Assembly: GCA_936432065.2 (NCBI GenBank)
Contig: OW386293.2
Location: 107,715,795-107,779,794, forward strand
Length of the DNA: 64,000 bases
Direction of reading: 5' to 3'
Source: Rutpela maculata
Lineage: Eukaryota; Arthropoda; Insecta; Coleoptera; Cerambycidae
Part shown: positions 47,211 through 58,830 of the stretch, one piece after another
Layout of the letters: each line of letters starts with the position of its first letter
How positions within the stretch are numbered: position 1 is the stretch's first letter
The notes under the pieces: model-generated
What the model was told of the DNA's origin: nothing
Databases searched by the model: none
The model's input: the letters and a program-made list of their open reading frames with translations, nothing else
Translations under genes and position numbers: made by a program

Positions 47211-48117
47211 GGCCGGGAGCCCGTGTATAAAATGACTGACTATCCGGCGAACTTTGAAAATATGTAAAATGGATTGTTCTTATATAAGTTAGCAAGGAAT
47301 GGACCGTCGGCTGGTTGGGTAGCGGTGGGGGTGGCTGTCAAAGGGTTGAAAACACGTAAAAAAAATTGAGAAAAAAAATTATCCGGCGAACGCTGAAACT
47401 TATATGAGGGGAAGATTATGTTATATAATGAAAGTAGAACATAGTCAGCTGGACGGGGGGCGGTGGATTTACCGTCAGCTGTTGGATGAAAATGAGAGTG
47501 AGGATAATCTGTTATCGGAAGCTGAATACATTTATTTTTATTTTCACTAAACTAAATAAATTTTCTGAACAGATCATTCTGTATAATTTTGAAATGTGCG
47601 AATGTATTAATTTGTATTCTCATAAAATAATGTATATTAATAATAATTTGAATATTTAATCAAATTAAAAAAAGAAACTCGGGAATGCCACACGCACGTT
47701 TTCTAACATTAAGTTATCAATATCGATATTACTAATTAAATCTTTATGGCGAACTTTGAAATTCGGGTATATGATATTATTCATACTAAGATTAACGATA
47801 AACACAGTCAGCTGCAAGTATGTGGGTGAAAAGTCGTCAGCTGATGCAAGAAAGGTGATGCGCACTGCCTCGCAGGCGATCAACACTGTTGTGTACCAGC
47901 TGACGACTTTTCCACCCACATACTTGCAGCTGACTATGTTTTTCGTGAATCTCAGTATAAATATTATCTTATTCCCAAATTTTAAAGTTCGCCGAATAAT
48001 TTAAATTTTTCATGTTTTTGGACCTGTTTAATCGATCAGCTTATATAGGAACAATCCATTTTACATATTTTCAAAGTTCGCCGGATAGTCAGTCATTTTA
48101 TACACGGGCTCGCGGCT
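47211..48117. mobile_element. Foldback element with nested internal hairpin
   Basis: Outer arms of about 80 bp (47211-47290 and 48040-48117) share GAGCCCGTGTATAAAATGAC, TGACTATCCGGCGAACTTTG and AAAATATGTAAAATGGATTG. TA borders both ends. Inside, 47745-47997 is a second inverted repeat, with AGTCAGCTGCAAGTATGTGG on one arm and its complement on the other, plus GTCGTCAGCTG/CAGCTGACGAC, around a GC-richer 55 bp loop. The open frames at 47665-47919 and 47756-48004 are two views of this palindrome and not genes. Confidence 0.7.
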
Positions 48118-49689
48118 TATTAGTTTCTGATCTAATCACGAAAAGTGCCTTGAAATATGACTAAGAAAAGTAAAAATACTAAACTTAAAATAATCATGTT
48201 TCGGTCAATTCAAGGCAATTTCGTAAGTTTTACGTTATATGTTTAACACTTTTTGACAAAATTCGTAGTTTTCAAGATATTTGCAAAAAAATTGTTCTTT
48301 ATGAAACTCTAAAAACAGTTTTCTGCAATAAAATTTCAGGACACCTCGATTTTCTAGTTCAAATGTGCACTTCACTTTCAGTCCCGTAGTCCTTTTCACT
48401 CCTGTACCGTTCCCTTTCGTCGGAGCAGGAAAACATCTTACTAAATACCAAACAGAACAATAGTAGAATATTTCTAGGTATTTAAGAGAATGGGTACGTT
48501 TTAAAAACACCATTAAGCAACTCTGCAGGAAACGAACATATATCGAAAACAAATATGTTTGTTTCAAAGGGCTTAGTGGTCCATTATTCATGGGAAGCTC
48601 ATTTCTCAAGAACATCTCCCTTAACTAAAAAAGAATATTTTATAATAAGTCGATAAGTTTAGCTGATGAGTGGGTGTAATGTTCAGATAAGAGTTTACTA
48701 GGACTTTCAAATTTGAGAATGATTGATTAAAATGCCCTATATTGTGACTTCATAATGGATACGTCAGTATAATAAAAATATCCATTATCTTCTCGTTTCC
48801 AAAAACCGCCACCATAATAAATCATTTCTTTAGACGTTTATGAAGATCCGACACCGTTTTACAATCGCTTTATTTGGCATCGCGGTGCAGACTTGTCATT
48901 GTATAAGTATACCCTCTTCAAACAGATTAAAACTGAAACAAACTTAAACAAAAAGTAACCTCTTTGATCAAATGCTCCCGACTCGACTGCCATCTAAATT
49001 TATTAAAATTACTTCCGTTCCTTTGTTCGAGACAATTATATTTTTAAAATGAACGCGGAACTTTATGCTCGGTATCCTTGGAACAAAATCAACAGACTTT
49101 AAATTAAGGAAAATGTAAATGTATGAACAACTCCTTAGGATAATGTTTCGAACGTATTTGCTAGTATGCAGCTCGCGTCGCGAAGTGGGGAGGTTAACCC
49201 TAGTATGTGCTTCCCGAACTGACAATTATAAGTAATGGTTAGTTTAGTAATCACGTTTTATTTTGGGAATGCACGTCGTGTTTAAAAAATAAAAGAATTA
49301 GAAAATGCCAAGCGTATTGCAAGTAGAAAAGTGCAATGCCTTCGTTTTACTCTCAACGTCTTCGCATACGTTTTACGACCCATATTATTCTCGTTGCCTT
49401 GCATTTACTGCACAGTACGTCACACAGCAACAATCCATTTTTTACGGTTGCCTGTTAAACTTAGCCCAAGCAGCAAACAATCAAAGTAGACGAGAATAAT
49501 TTGATGAAATCGAGAATTACGTTTTACGATTTTGTATTAATAAGTGGCTGTGAAGTCATAACAGCTTGAAATTATATGCATAAGTTAGAAAGTACCTATT
49601 CTTGAAGATTTCTTCCGAGTACAATGGTTTAATTCATTATCGTGTTGTGTTATCCTACTGTAAATACTCACAACATACAAAATGTTTAA
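48118..49689. other. Unassigned intergenic stretch
   Basis: No gene was supported. Open frames at 48235-48615 (126 codons) and 49305-49499 show no known motif. Sequence around 49290-49500 is less AT-rich but is closed in most frames. Confidence 0.4.
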
Positions 49690-49699
49690 ATTATACAGC

Positions 49700-50167
49700 C
49701 CCACACAAAAAAAGTGGTCTGGCCTGTGAACCAGACCAGTGTACTCTTATGTATTTGGACCCGCTGAAACAGAATCCGAAGTCAGAATTATCAGATTGGT
49801 TCGTTTTTCACCCTCACCCTCAAAAAACACCTCCCCCCGATAAAAAAAGTGGTCTGGCCTGAGGACCATACTAATGTATTTTTATGTATTTGGACCCTCT
49901 GAAACCGAATCCGAAATCAGAATTGTCAGATTGGTTCGTTTTTCACCCTCAACCCCAAAAAACACCGCCCCCCCCCCCAAAAAAAAGTGGTCTGGCTTGC
50001 GGACCATACTAATGTATTTTTATGTATTTGGACCCTCTGAAACCGAATCCGAAGTTAGAATTGTCAGATTCGCTCGTTTTTCACCTCTAAACCAAAAAAA
50101 CACACCCAAAACAAAAAAAAGTGGTCTAGCCTGCGGACAAGTTCAGTGTATTTTTATGTATTTGGAC
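49700..50167. repeat. Tandem array, four units of about 135 bp
   Basis: Units start near 49713, 49850, 49988 and 50120 with GTGGTCTGGCCTG.GGACCA and continue with TATGTATTTGGACC, CTGAAACCGAATCCGAA, TCAGAATTGTCAGATT and CGTTTTTCACC, closing in an AC-rich run. It is the same family as 15275-16386, though here there is only one orientation. The last unit is cut at GTATTTGGAC by the transposon at 50170, and the array does not resume on its far side. Confidence 0.8.
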
Positions 50168-50169
50168 TA

Positions 50170-53100
50170 GGGTGGCCCATCTTTTTCGAAATCGAATTTT
50201 TTTATTTCTCACCTCTGCAAATGGTTCCATTTGAAGAAAAAGCAGTCCCCTCAAAATATTATTGAGGCAAATTGAAGGCAAGGGGTGCCGCAGAATGCAT
50301 TATTATGCAATAATAAAAGTAAATGGAATTATTTACATTCTTTGGTTGATGCATTGTTTTTTTTTTAATCAGCAACATTTATCTTTAGAATGACTAATCA
50401 AGTCATACAAATATCAAAGACATTATCTGTTGTGACTATGACATGTGTCATACTACTGTAAATTCGTAGTCTAAGAAAACTAGACTAGAAGTTTTTGTGT
50501 ATTTTATTATGAAACATTTTTTTCATACATAGTACCAAATATTATACTAAATCTACAAGAAATATAGTAATAAAAACAATATTTTTTGCTCTAGGCCAAA
50601 GCATGCGACAGGGTTTCTTTTTTTACATTTGGAAACTGTGATTTATAATCATTTACAACTTGGAGTAAAACTGTTTTTGGTCTTCATTTTTTGTTAAAAT
50701 GTCATTATAGTCAGTAATAAGTTTGATTCCTCTCTCAGCGGCATCATTTACAACTTTAATTTTGTTGTAATATTGAAACATCGGGTATAACTTTCATTTT
50801 CCCTCCATGTTGTTGGATCATTTTCCAAAAATTCCATAGACAAACCTAATTTTTGAAAAAACTGTTTAGTGTTCTCGCATATGAAGTCCTGAATTTCCTT
50901 GTTTTCAACGTCAGTAATGTTATTAATCATAAGTCGTTTAATACCCTCTTGATTTGGTGCTTTCCTATTCAAAGCTTTAACCATTTCTCTTTTAGTGGTA
51001 ACTGAAATATCGTCATCAAAGAAAGATAAGCCAACATTTACTGAATTAAGGTACCACAAATGGTTCACTATTTTCCTACTTGCGGCTTGAGATATTTCTT
51101 TGTCAATATTTTGATAATTAATGAGTTCTTTACAAAAGTCCAAGTCATGAAGCGGTGCTTTACTAGCAAATGACGCTGTAAACCAGGCCTTTACATAAAT
51201 CTTTACAATAAAGAGACATATATCTTCAATACCTATTTTTTCTTTTTTAGTTAGTTGGAACTGATCTTGGAAAAAAAATATTTTTAGACAGTAAATGGCT
51301 TTGGCCATCCAACGTGCATGATGAAATGCCCCTGGTTGATAGAATGTCGTGTGAGTGGGCTCTTCTTCAACAAAAAGTTTAGAAAGCATTAAAAATTCTT
51401 TATAATCATCACGAGGCTGTTGCAAAGTTAAAGCTGCATTTAGAAACTTTACAATTTCGGCTTTAACTGGTTGTAAAATGTGTTTAATTTTTGATACCTG
51501 AAATCCAGTTTTTAGTTTATTTTGATCTATTTTAGGCCAAAATTCCCAAAAACGTTTAAATAGTGGCACATTTGGATCAGATGAGGAAGGCATTTTTGTG
51601 TCAAACACACTTCTCAAAACCACTTCAAAAATATGATGTCTACAAGAAAAATATAGAATATCTCTTTCTAATTTTTGTTGCAATAGTGTGGCTGCCCCAT
51701 TTATATAACCCATATTTGATGCTGTTGTATCACAACACAAAGCTATTACCTTTTCGTCCAAATTTCATTCACAAAGCACATCATAAACTGCTTCAGTCTG
51801 TTCTCTTCCAGTTGAATTGGGCAAATATGGTACTCCAAGTAGTTGTTCAATATCTCCACTAGTAACTAAGATAGCAAGTCTATCGATATTTCCCATTCCA
51901 GTGAGAGAAGGTAAAAGTTTTCCATCCCAATGGATGACTGGGGCCGGCAATTCAGAATTACCGAAGGCAGTTTTTAATATTTCAGCTCTTTCTTCGCGGA
52001 TGCGTTGTCTAGAGCGCTGAAGTGTGGTTCTGCTGATGGACAAAGATGTGGTGTCATGTCCTAGTGCTTCTGCTACTGCCGTCAAAATATGGACTCCATA
52101 CCTGTCGCTTATTTTGCAAGCATCAAATGCAGCGGCTATTTTTGGTGTGACGATGTTACATGTTCCATACAATCTCCTCTTTTTTGGCTGTGACGGGCTA
52201 GGCTGGTCTTGTAACAACTCTTCTTGGGCTTCGATTATTTCATCTTCATTTTCGTTGGAGTCGGCTGAATTACTACTTGATGATGGACAGGTGACTGTTT
52301 CCTCTAATCTAGCTTTTTCGTGTTGACTTTGTTGCATTCGTTCGGATAATTTCTGTAATTTCTCCTCAGCTGATTTTTCTTGAGAAGCAAGTTGGTAATC
52401 AATACCATGCATAAATCCAGGACGTCCCTTTTTTCTTTGGTTAATTAAAAACTGCTTATCTTCATCTATTTTCATCAACTCCAATGCATTTGCATGAGAA
52501 ATGTCAAAAAGATCGTCCAATTTTTCAACGAATTTTTTTTCTTTACCTCCCGCACTGGGCCTTTTAGCCGATTTTTGTAAGTTCCTCCACTCTGCATAAA
52601 GTTTATCTAGTTGTTTAACACAATGAAAATCCTGACGTGTCGGAATGCGAGCTTTATCCCAAAAAACTGACACCTCTTTTATTGTTAATTTACCACTTTC
52701 ATGTACACTTAGCTTCACTTCACGAATGTTATAAAAGAGCACTTGTAATACTTGTCTATTAGACGGCAATTTATTGCCAATGATTTGTGACGAATAGTGT
52801 CCAACTAAGTAAATTAAAGTATCCTTTCGTAAGGATCTAACATCAGCCATCGTTAAATGTTTTTTCAAAAAGGAACGTATGCTAGAACTTATAATGTCAC
52901 CACTGTAAAACACAATTGCAAACTGACATAAAAACCTACCGTAGGTGCATTATATTTCCAAACTTCCAAAACAAATAATTTCTAGGAAATAATTACACCA
53001 ATAAAACATTATGTATTTTAAGTAAAATTTAAGTGTATTACCGTAATAAAATCTTATCTACAAATTTCTACCTGAATGCGGCACGGGTTATCGTAATAAA

Positions 53101-53260
53101 ATCTTATTTACAAATTTCTACCTGAATGCGGCACGGGTTACCGTTCACCGAATTATCTGAAACTTTGACATAAATTATTCCTAGTATAATAGTATATTTT
53201 CGTGGGGTGAGACTTAAAAAATACGCAAAAAAATTCACCCCCTATAGAGATGGGCCACCC
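50170..53260 (-). mobile_element. DNA transposon with GGGTGGCCCATCT ends and TA flanks
   Basis: The ends are a perfect 13 bp inverted repeat, GGGTGGCCCATCT (50170-50182) and its complement (53248-53260), each flanked by TA. The 3.1 kb body carries one long minus-strand gene (50591-52850) broken by a single stop and a single frameshift. A 53-54 bp tandem duplication (CGTAATAAAATCTTAT..ACAAATTTCTACC) lies at 53039-53145. The gene resembles hAT-type RNase H-fold transposases only in layout, and a TA duplication is not what hAT elements make, so superfamily placement is open. Confidence 0.8.
50591..52850 (-). pseudogene. Transposase-like protein of unassigned family (D...D...CRHH...E layout)
   Basis: The first ATG in frame is at 52850 (MADVRSLRK); the frame is open up to 52913 without another ATG, so an upstream exon is possible. 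Visible parts: an N-terminal region with FWDKARIPTRQDFHCV; a Lys/Glu/Gln-rich coiled coil (around QKLSERMQQSQHEKARLEE); then VIHWDGKLLP (candidate first Asp), CCDTTASNMGYINGAATLL (candidate second Asp), and FSCRHHIFEVVL. A TGA at 51765-51767 interrupts between the two Asp blocks. A shift near 50760 moves the frame to NDAAERGIKLITDYN (candidate third acidic residue) and the stop at 50591. About 750 residues in all. The catalytic assignments are inference from a hAT-like order. Similar uncharacterised proteins are, as I recall, multi-copy in insects and cnidarians. Confidence 0.65.
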
Positions 53261-53449
53261 TAATAGTTTATATTAGAAGTTCTGAAATGGAGGACTCTCA
53301 TGTTGATTTAGAGGTTCCTCCATTCCAGAGCGGCTATTGGAAAACTACGCACATATAAGATAAGAAACGAGGGCATATTTGTGTCATAAAAGTTCAAATT
53401 GATGTAAATTGGTACAATCTTCCCTTTTCAAAAAGCTACAACTAAAATC

Positions 53450-55720
53450 TACTCCTTATAGAATTTACAAATTAAAGATGATTCTTAACAGCAAAACTGA
53501 GTGCTGGCGAGTTGAATGACAATAAAATACAAATAGTCCACGCAAATTAGACTTTTTAGGAGAAAAAATTCATATACAAATTATATTTGGGCTATGTATA
53601 GTTCATATGAGTAGAATTAAGGATCCGAAGAGTTCCCACCTTATCTATTGATGGAAACACCGTTTTTTGGGGCGACAAACCACCCCCAGACGGGACTTAG
53701 TTACGGTTATTCTCATTTTTCTTCGGATCCGTCATTCCGGCGAAAAACAGGTATAGGAACAAAAATATTCTTCATTAATTTCTACACAAAAAAGTTCTAT
53801 GGTCGATTTGCGTACTTTCCACCGTTTTCTCGCTATCGACGTTCATAGTAGGGGGTAGTTTGGAGCGCTCGGCGAAAAATCGGTGATACGCGATTTTTCA
53901 CAGCGAATATCTCCGAACGGCTACTTTCACGTCAAAAATGGTTATAATGAAACTTGTAGAGCGGATTCTCCTCTACAAGATTCATCTTGTACTTTTCTTT
54001 TTTTTTTTTATTATCTTCGTTGAATTTTTTCGCTTTTTTCGAGGATACGCACTTTGTAATCTGACCTCGTTTCCACACCACCCATGAGGTACGTTTTTTT
54101 TTGTAATTGGTTTCCCCTGTAGGCCTATTCCTCTGTCGTCATTGTCGGTTTCAGTCGTCGATAGGGTTTTCTTCAATCAACTCATCTTCGGTAGGTGAAT
54201 TTAAGCAGCCTTGTCCGTGACAGTTGGAGCACATGGTTGAGCAGCGCAATCCTAATTTTACACACCCGCATCGTTTCCCGCAACCCATCCTGCAGTTGCA
54301 AGATATAAGTTATAGAACGGAAGACGGAGCTGGTGCCTCAGGTGTAAAAATGGGTGGAAGAACGATGTCAGTTTTCTTCCAACCCCATTGTGTCGGATCA
54401 AGGTTTATTCCTCTCCATAACTGAATTTGATGAAAAACCCTATAAGCATGCTGATGAGAAGCGGCAGACGTTGGCGGTAGTCTCGATAATAGTACAGCGT
54501 TACTTGATTTCCCAACCAATTTATTGAATGTGAGAAATCTATGTCTATTTAAAGATTTCTCTTTCTTTGGAGCTTTATATAACGCCACCGTGAAACGCTC
54601 TCCAGCATTGCGACTTCTTCTTTTGTAGATTGAGGGTTGTTAAATATAGGCACAATGTCATCCAAATCTCTTCTGTTATTAAGTATAGTTACAGTTTGTG
54701 CTTTGCCTTTACCGAACAAAGCAGAAGTAGCGTCGCAACCACTAAATGCATGTGCAAACAGCACAATTTCCTTACAGTTTCTCAAGGCATCCGAGGACTG
54801 TGTAAATCGCGAGAACTGTATATCCTCTCCTTTATGTTTTCCTGGGATTCTCTAAAAAGTCGAATGTCTTTATGTTGAGGAGAAAGGGCTATAATGAGCA
54901 CGAGAAGATCGACGTCCTGTCCAACGATGAAAACTGTCTCATACTGCTGATATTTCTCGATCGCAGTTTGCACGATGAGCAAGTCGGCATCATCTTCCGC
55001 AATGAGCGTATTAATTCCTTCCTATGTGAACCTCTGGGCGAGCTGCGAAATGAAGCGAAATGAAACGTTCCTTATTGTGGTGATTGCTGAGAAATTTTTT
55101 TGGGCAAAAAGAAATAATAATTATTAAAATTATGAAGTACACGCTGTGGATAAAAGCGAGAAAATTCAACAAAAATAATAATAAAAAAGAAAAGTACAAG
55201 ATGAATCTTGTAGAGAAGAATCCGCTCTACAAGTTTCATTATAACCATTTTTGACGTCAAAGTAGCCGTTCGGAGATATTCGCTGTGAAAAATCGCGTAC
55301 CACCGATTTTTCGCCGAGCGCTCCAAACTACCCACTACTATGAACGTCGATAGCGAGAAAACGGCGGGGAGTACGCAAATCGACCATAGAACTTTTTTTG
55401 TGTAGAATTTAATGACGAATATTTTTGTTCCTTTTTTCGTGGGAATGACGGATTCGAAGAAAAATGAGAATAATCGTAACTAACTCCTGGCTGGGGGTGG
55501 TTTTTCGCCCCAAAAGGGTGTTTCCATCAACGGGTAAGGTGGGAACTTACTTTCGGATCCTTACTTCTACCCCTATGAACTATGCATGGCCCAAGTATAA
55601 TTTGTATATGATTTTTTTCTTCTATTCGCTATTTATTCGTCTAAATGCGTGGACTAAAACCCAGGTGCGTTATATTAAACTCTAGATCGTTGGATTTGTA
55701 AATCTATGTCGATATAAGTT
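53450..55720. mobile_element. Long-armed foldback carrying a broken nuclease-like gene
   Basis: Arms of about 540 bp (about 53450-54000 and 55190-55720) are reverse complements, sharing GTACAAGATGAATCTTGTAG, GGTTATAATGAAACTTGTAG, AGCCGTTCGGAGATATTCGC, ATCGACGTTCATAGTA and CCATAGAACTTTTT. The outermost 60 bp are more diverged. The 1.2 kb between them holds a minus-strand pseudogene (54187-55115). Long TIRs around one gene resemble Mutator-type or foldback architecture; no known transposase was found. Target duplications could not be fixed. Confidence 0.75.
54187..55115 (-). pseudogene. Uncharacterised protein with acidic nuclease-like motifs and Cys-rich tail
   Basis: Minus-strand pieces in order: FLSNHHNKERFISL; LIAEDDADLLIVQTAIEKY and VFIVGQDVDLLVLIIAL, two acidic motifs reminiscent of the catalytic Asp/Glu boxes of PIN/FEN-like nucleases (E-x-D...D-x-D); IVLFAHAFSGCDATSALFGK; LSRLPPTSAASHQHAYRVF with QLWRGINLDPTQWGW; PIFTPEAPAP; and a tail with about ten Cys (SCNCRMGCGKRCGC, RCSTMCSNCHGQGC). 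At least three frameshifts or stops separate them. The order matches a widespread arthropod protein family with no assigned function as far as I know. The nuclease reading is inference. It lies between two long inverted arms, suggesting that it belongs to the element. Confidence 0.6.
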
Positions 55721-56992
55721 CTGCGAAAAAAAATTCAACACACGGAGTGCTGAGATGGTAATTTATAAATTCGCAAATTATGATACTTAGGACGAATAAT
55801 ACTTCTTACCGTTGTTAGTGAGTTAAAAATAAAACAGTCCTCTCCATTAGTAAATTCCAAATACAAATGAATGCCTTTGATGGCCCAAAGCTGTTCACAG
55901 CAATCAAGGATCGTGATAAAAACAAAAAATCCTCGATAACAATACGTTTTCATCGACTGAAATATAAATGAACATCTAGAAGTTTTTGATAAACTTTCCG
56001 TACAAAGTTAGAGTGACACAGACAATTTTTAAACTAACATAACATCGTATAAACTAACTTCGCGAAAGTTAGAATTATTCGGAGTCAAGCCAAGCAATTC
56101 TAACGTTTAACAATGCATTGTACGTATATATGCTGCAAAAGTCGCGAGGTTAAAAAGCAATTACAGCCGCAATTTGCATAAACATCAGTATTTGTTTTGG
56201 AGGGTTTAATTAAACCAGCTAACTATTATTCCTCAGACCTGCTGTAATTTCATTGCGCGATTCATTTGAACTTTTCGCGAAGTAAAACACATACCCATAG
56301 AAAGATCCCGTCATGCAGAAAACCAGGGGATGTTTTAGATTTGTCAACTCACCGTCCGTGTTGTTTGATACACATGTGGGTGTCCGATCTAAACAAGAGC
56401 CTTGGGGGATTGCGAACGGGACGTGCCGGGAAACTGTGAATACTCCAAATGGGACGGTCCGAGCCCAGCCGCAGCCACTGGGCACTACAATGGAGCTTTG
56501 ATGTGTGTGCTGACGTGCTACAACTCCCGTTGATTAAGGGCGTTCGCTGCATACTTGTTTCGATACCTCTGTATATACACACGATACTACTAATTAATTA
56601 TAAACTTACCTAGATCTGTTATAGATATCCATTAATTTTGTGTTTATCCGCAATGACAAGTAAATATTGATTAGTAAATTGCATTTCCGGAATGAAATTG
56701 TCTTATGCTTCATGAGTTTGAAGTAAGTTGTAACTAACTGTGGGTTTGCTTTCAGTTACTTTATTTTTAATACGTTCTGATATATTTAGTTCAACATAAA
56801 AATGAGTGAATGAGGCAGTTTTCAAAATTATGATTATAAACAAGGACCGTAATCGAACCGAACCCGTAACCGAAAACCTAACTTAAAATTCTCTGGTAAC
56901 CGAAAACCAAAATTAAAGTACAAAATAATACGCTGAAGTATAATTGGTTGGACAACTTAATTTGTTTTATTCAATGCAGTGTAAACCTGATA
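55721..56992. other. Mostly unassigned stretch with a GC-richer patch at 56300-56520
   Basis: The patch 56300-56520 is open in several frames at once (56219-56485 minus, 56349-56582 minus, 56313-56501 plus) and contains GGACG|GTGAGTTG on the minus strand (about 56347), a good splice-donor match. I do not recognise the translation in any frame. It could be one exon of a host gene or an old repeat. The remainder is AT-rich, with an ACCGAAAACC word repeated near 56865-56905. Confidence 0.3.
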
Positions 56993-58828
56993 GCCCAGTC
57001 GATGAAGGTATTTACCTACAAAAATTTGCAAAATGAATAATTTTTTTTTAGCTTTCTGATGCTTTTTTGTTTTAAACAATACAAGCAAAGGAGAGATGAA
57101 AAATATACTTATATACAGAGTGACCCATGTAAAAGCTGTAGAACTCTCTAAAATTTGTATTTATTGTACGATTTGAATCAAATTATACTCAAGTATAGAA
57201 CAAATTACGATCCAATTATAACTAGAAAAACATTCGCCTCCTACAAATGCAAAGTCACCTGCGGTACCAAAATATGCGGAAAAAATCAAAACATCATATT
57301 AGGCATTTTTTATCGGAAAATTTTGTTAATGAAACTTGCTTGAAATTGTTTAAAAACCGGAAGTCCAAAATTTTATCAAAATAAAAAATAATTGAAATTT
57401 TGATTAAAATAATGCCAAGTTCGAAAATATCATTTTGATGGGTATTTTTTATTTATAAAACTGTACTATGACAATTTTGTGTGAAACTAAACCCAAGCTG
57501 CTAGGTAGTTGTCAACTAATTTGCAGTTTTTTTTAAATTATTTATTTTTTAAATTTTTAAAATTTCAGTTTCTCATTTTTTTTATTTTGATTAAATTTTG
57601 GACTCAAAGTTTTTGGACAATTCTGAACAAGTTTCATTCACAAAATTTTCCAATAAGAAGGTGCTTAATATGATTTTTTTATTTTTTTTCGCATATTTTG
57701 GTACCGCATGTGGCTTTACATTTGTAGGAGGCGAATATTTTTCCGGTAATAATTAGATCCTAATTTGTTCTATAATTGTGTAAAATTAGAGAGGTGTTCA
57801 GCTTTTAAATCGGTCACTCTGTATATTATCACGCCCGAACTCCATCGTCGCAATAAAAAAATGTAGAAAAAAATAAAAGCACTTCAAAAAAATTCTTCCT
57901 TCACTGAGAACCGTTAAAAAGTATGTACACTTCATGATTATTATGGTTTATTAAGTTATAGTAACGTGGATTTAAAAAAAGTACATCTCAAATACCTAAT
58001 TCTAATTTCCTTGCTTGATGATTTTCTTGATAAATATATATTTTGGAGGCTGTAACTTGCTGAGAACTTGGCCCATTGGAAAAAATAAAATATCACTATT
58101 TCGGAAAAAACGTATACCTTCCGAATGTTCAAACACATATTTTCGAAAATAGGATCAATCAGATCATGATAAGAAATTGCGATTTTCACGATCTTATCTT
58201 TAACTTTGAAAATATCTTTGATTGTTTTGAATATAAATTCTGGAACTTTTCCAATATGTTAACAAATGTATAAGGTATCCATTGGATATAGCTGAAATGT
58301 GGATAGGTGTGCCTGTAATAAATACAATACAGTAAAGGTACGTAAAAATTCATGCGAGCGATTCAGCGGCTATGTGTGGTGTCTGTGTATGCGTTCATAA
58401 TTATATATTTTCCCTCCACACTCACTATTTATCCTCCTATTCACTAAGAAAAATGTTATAAAAGCTTTATTTCACTCGTTAGACCTGCTAAAAATTTTTA
58501 GATATTCCATAAAGTAAGAGCGACAAAGTTACTTCATTATTTTTTCCGGGAAAACCATGGCTTTAGCGGTAAATTTTATTACGACATTTTTTGTTCAGAG
58601 CCACGTGGTCTATCCACCTGTATTCTTTATTTTTTTCTACCCTGACTCAATTTCAATATTTTGAAAAATGGATGGAAAAAAATTTTTTTTTTACTTTTTT
58701 TATGTTCTGCATCCGAGCGGAAAGTAAACTTTTCAGGATATTATTCTATACACTTTCACGAACTCATTAAAAATAAAAATTTTAATTTTGCAAGTTTTTG
58801 TGTATAAAATGTTCTCTGTCGTCTGGGC
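56993..58828. mobile_element. TAGCCCAG-family long-TIR element, copy 2 (inverted, one arm deleted, with nested MITE)
   Basis: The ends are GCCCAGTCGATG and CGTCTGGGC with TA on both sides. Relative to copy 1 (43894-45479) it runs in the opposite direction. About 450 bp of its left arm is missing: the sequence jumps at a poly-T run (about 57050) from the first 60 bp of the arm to AGCTTTCTGATGC. It carries a 706 bp insertion at 57116-57821. Opposing open frames at 57956-58189 and 58076-58273 match those of copy 1 with many changes. Confidence 0.8.
57116..57821. mobile_element. Nested CAGAGTGACC MITE with TA duplication
   Basis: The ends are CAGAGTGACC and GGTCACTCTG, flanked by TA (57114-57115 and 57822-57823). 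Copy 1 of the host element has the uninterrupted site; removing this element and one TA gives CTTATATATATTATCACG, exactly as in copy 1. The arms (about 57116-57345 and 57640-57821) share AATTTGTTCTATA..TGAGTATAATT-like words and CTCCTACAAATG.AAAG.CAC. The small open frame at 57155-57343 lies in one arm and is probably not a gene. Confidence 0.85.
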
Positions 58829-58830
58829 TA

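Noticed and set aside
47665..48004. Two opposing frames of about 83 codons
   Set aside because: They are the two sides of one palindrome, so the similarity between them comes from the inverted repeat.
48235..48615. 126-codon minus-strand frame as a gene
   Set aside because: No recognisable domain and no supporting context; kept as unassigned.
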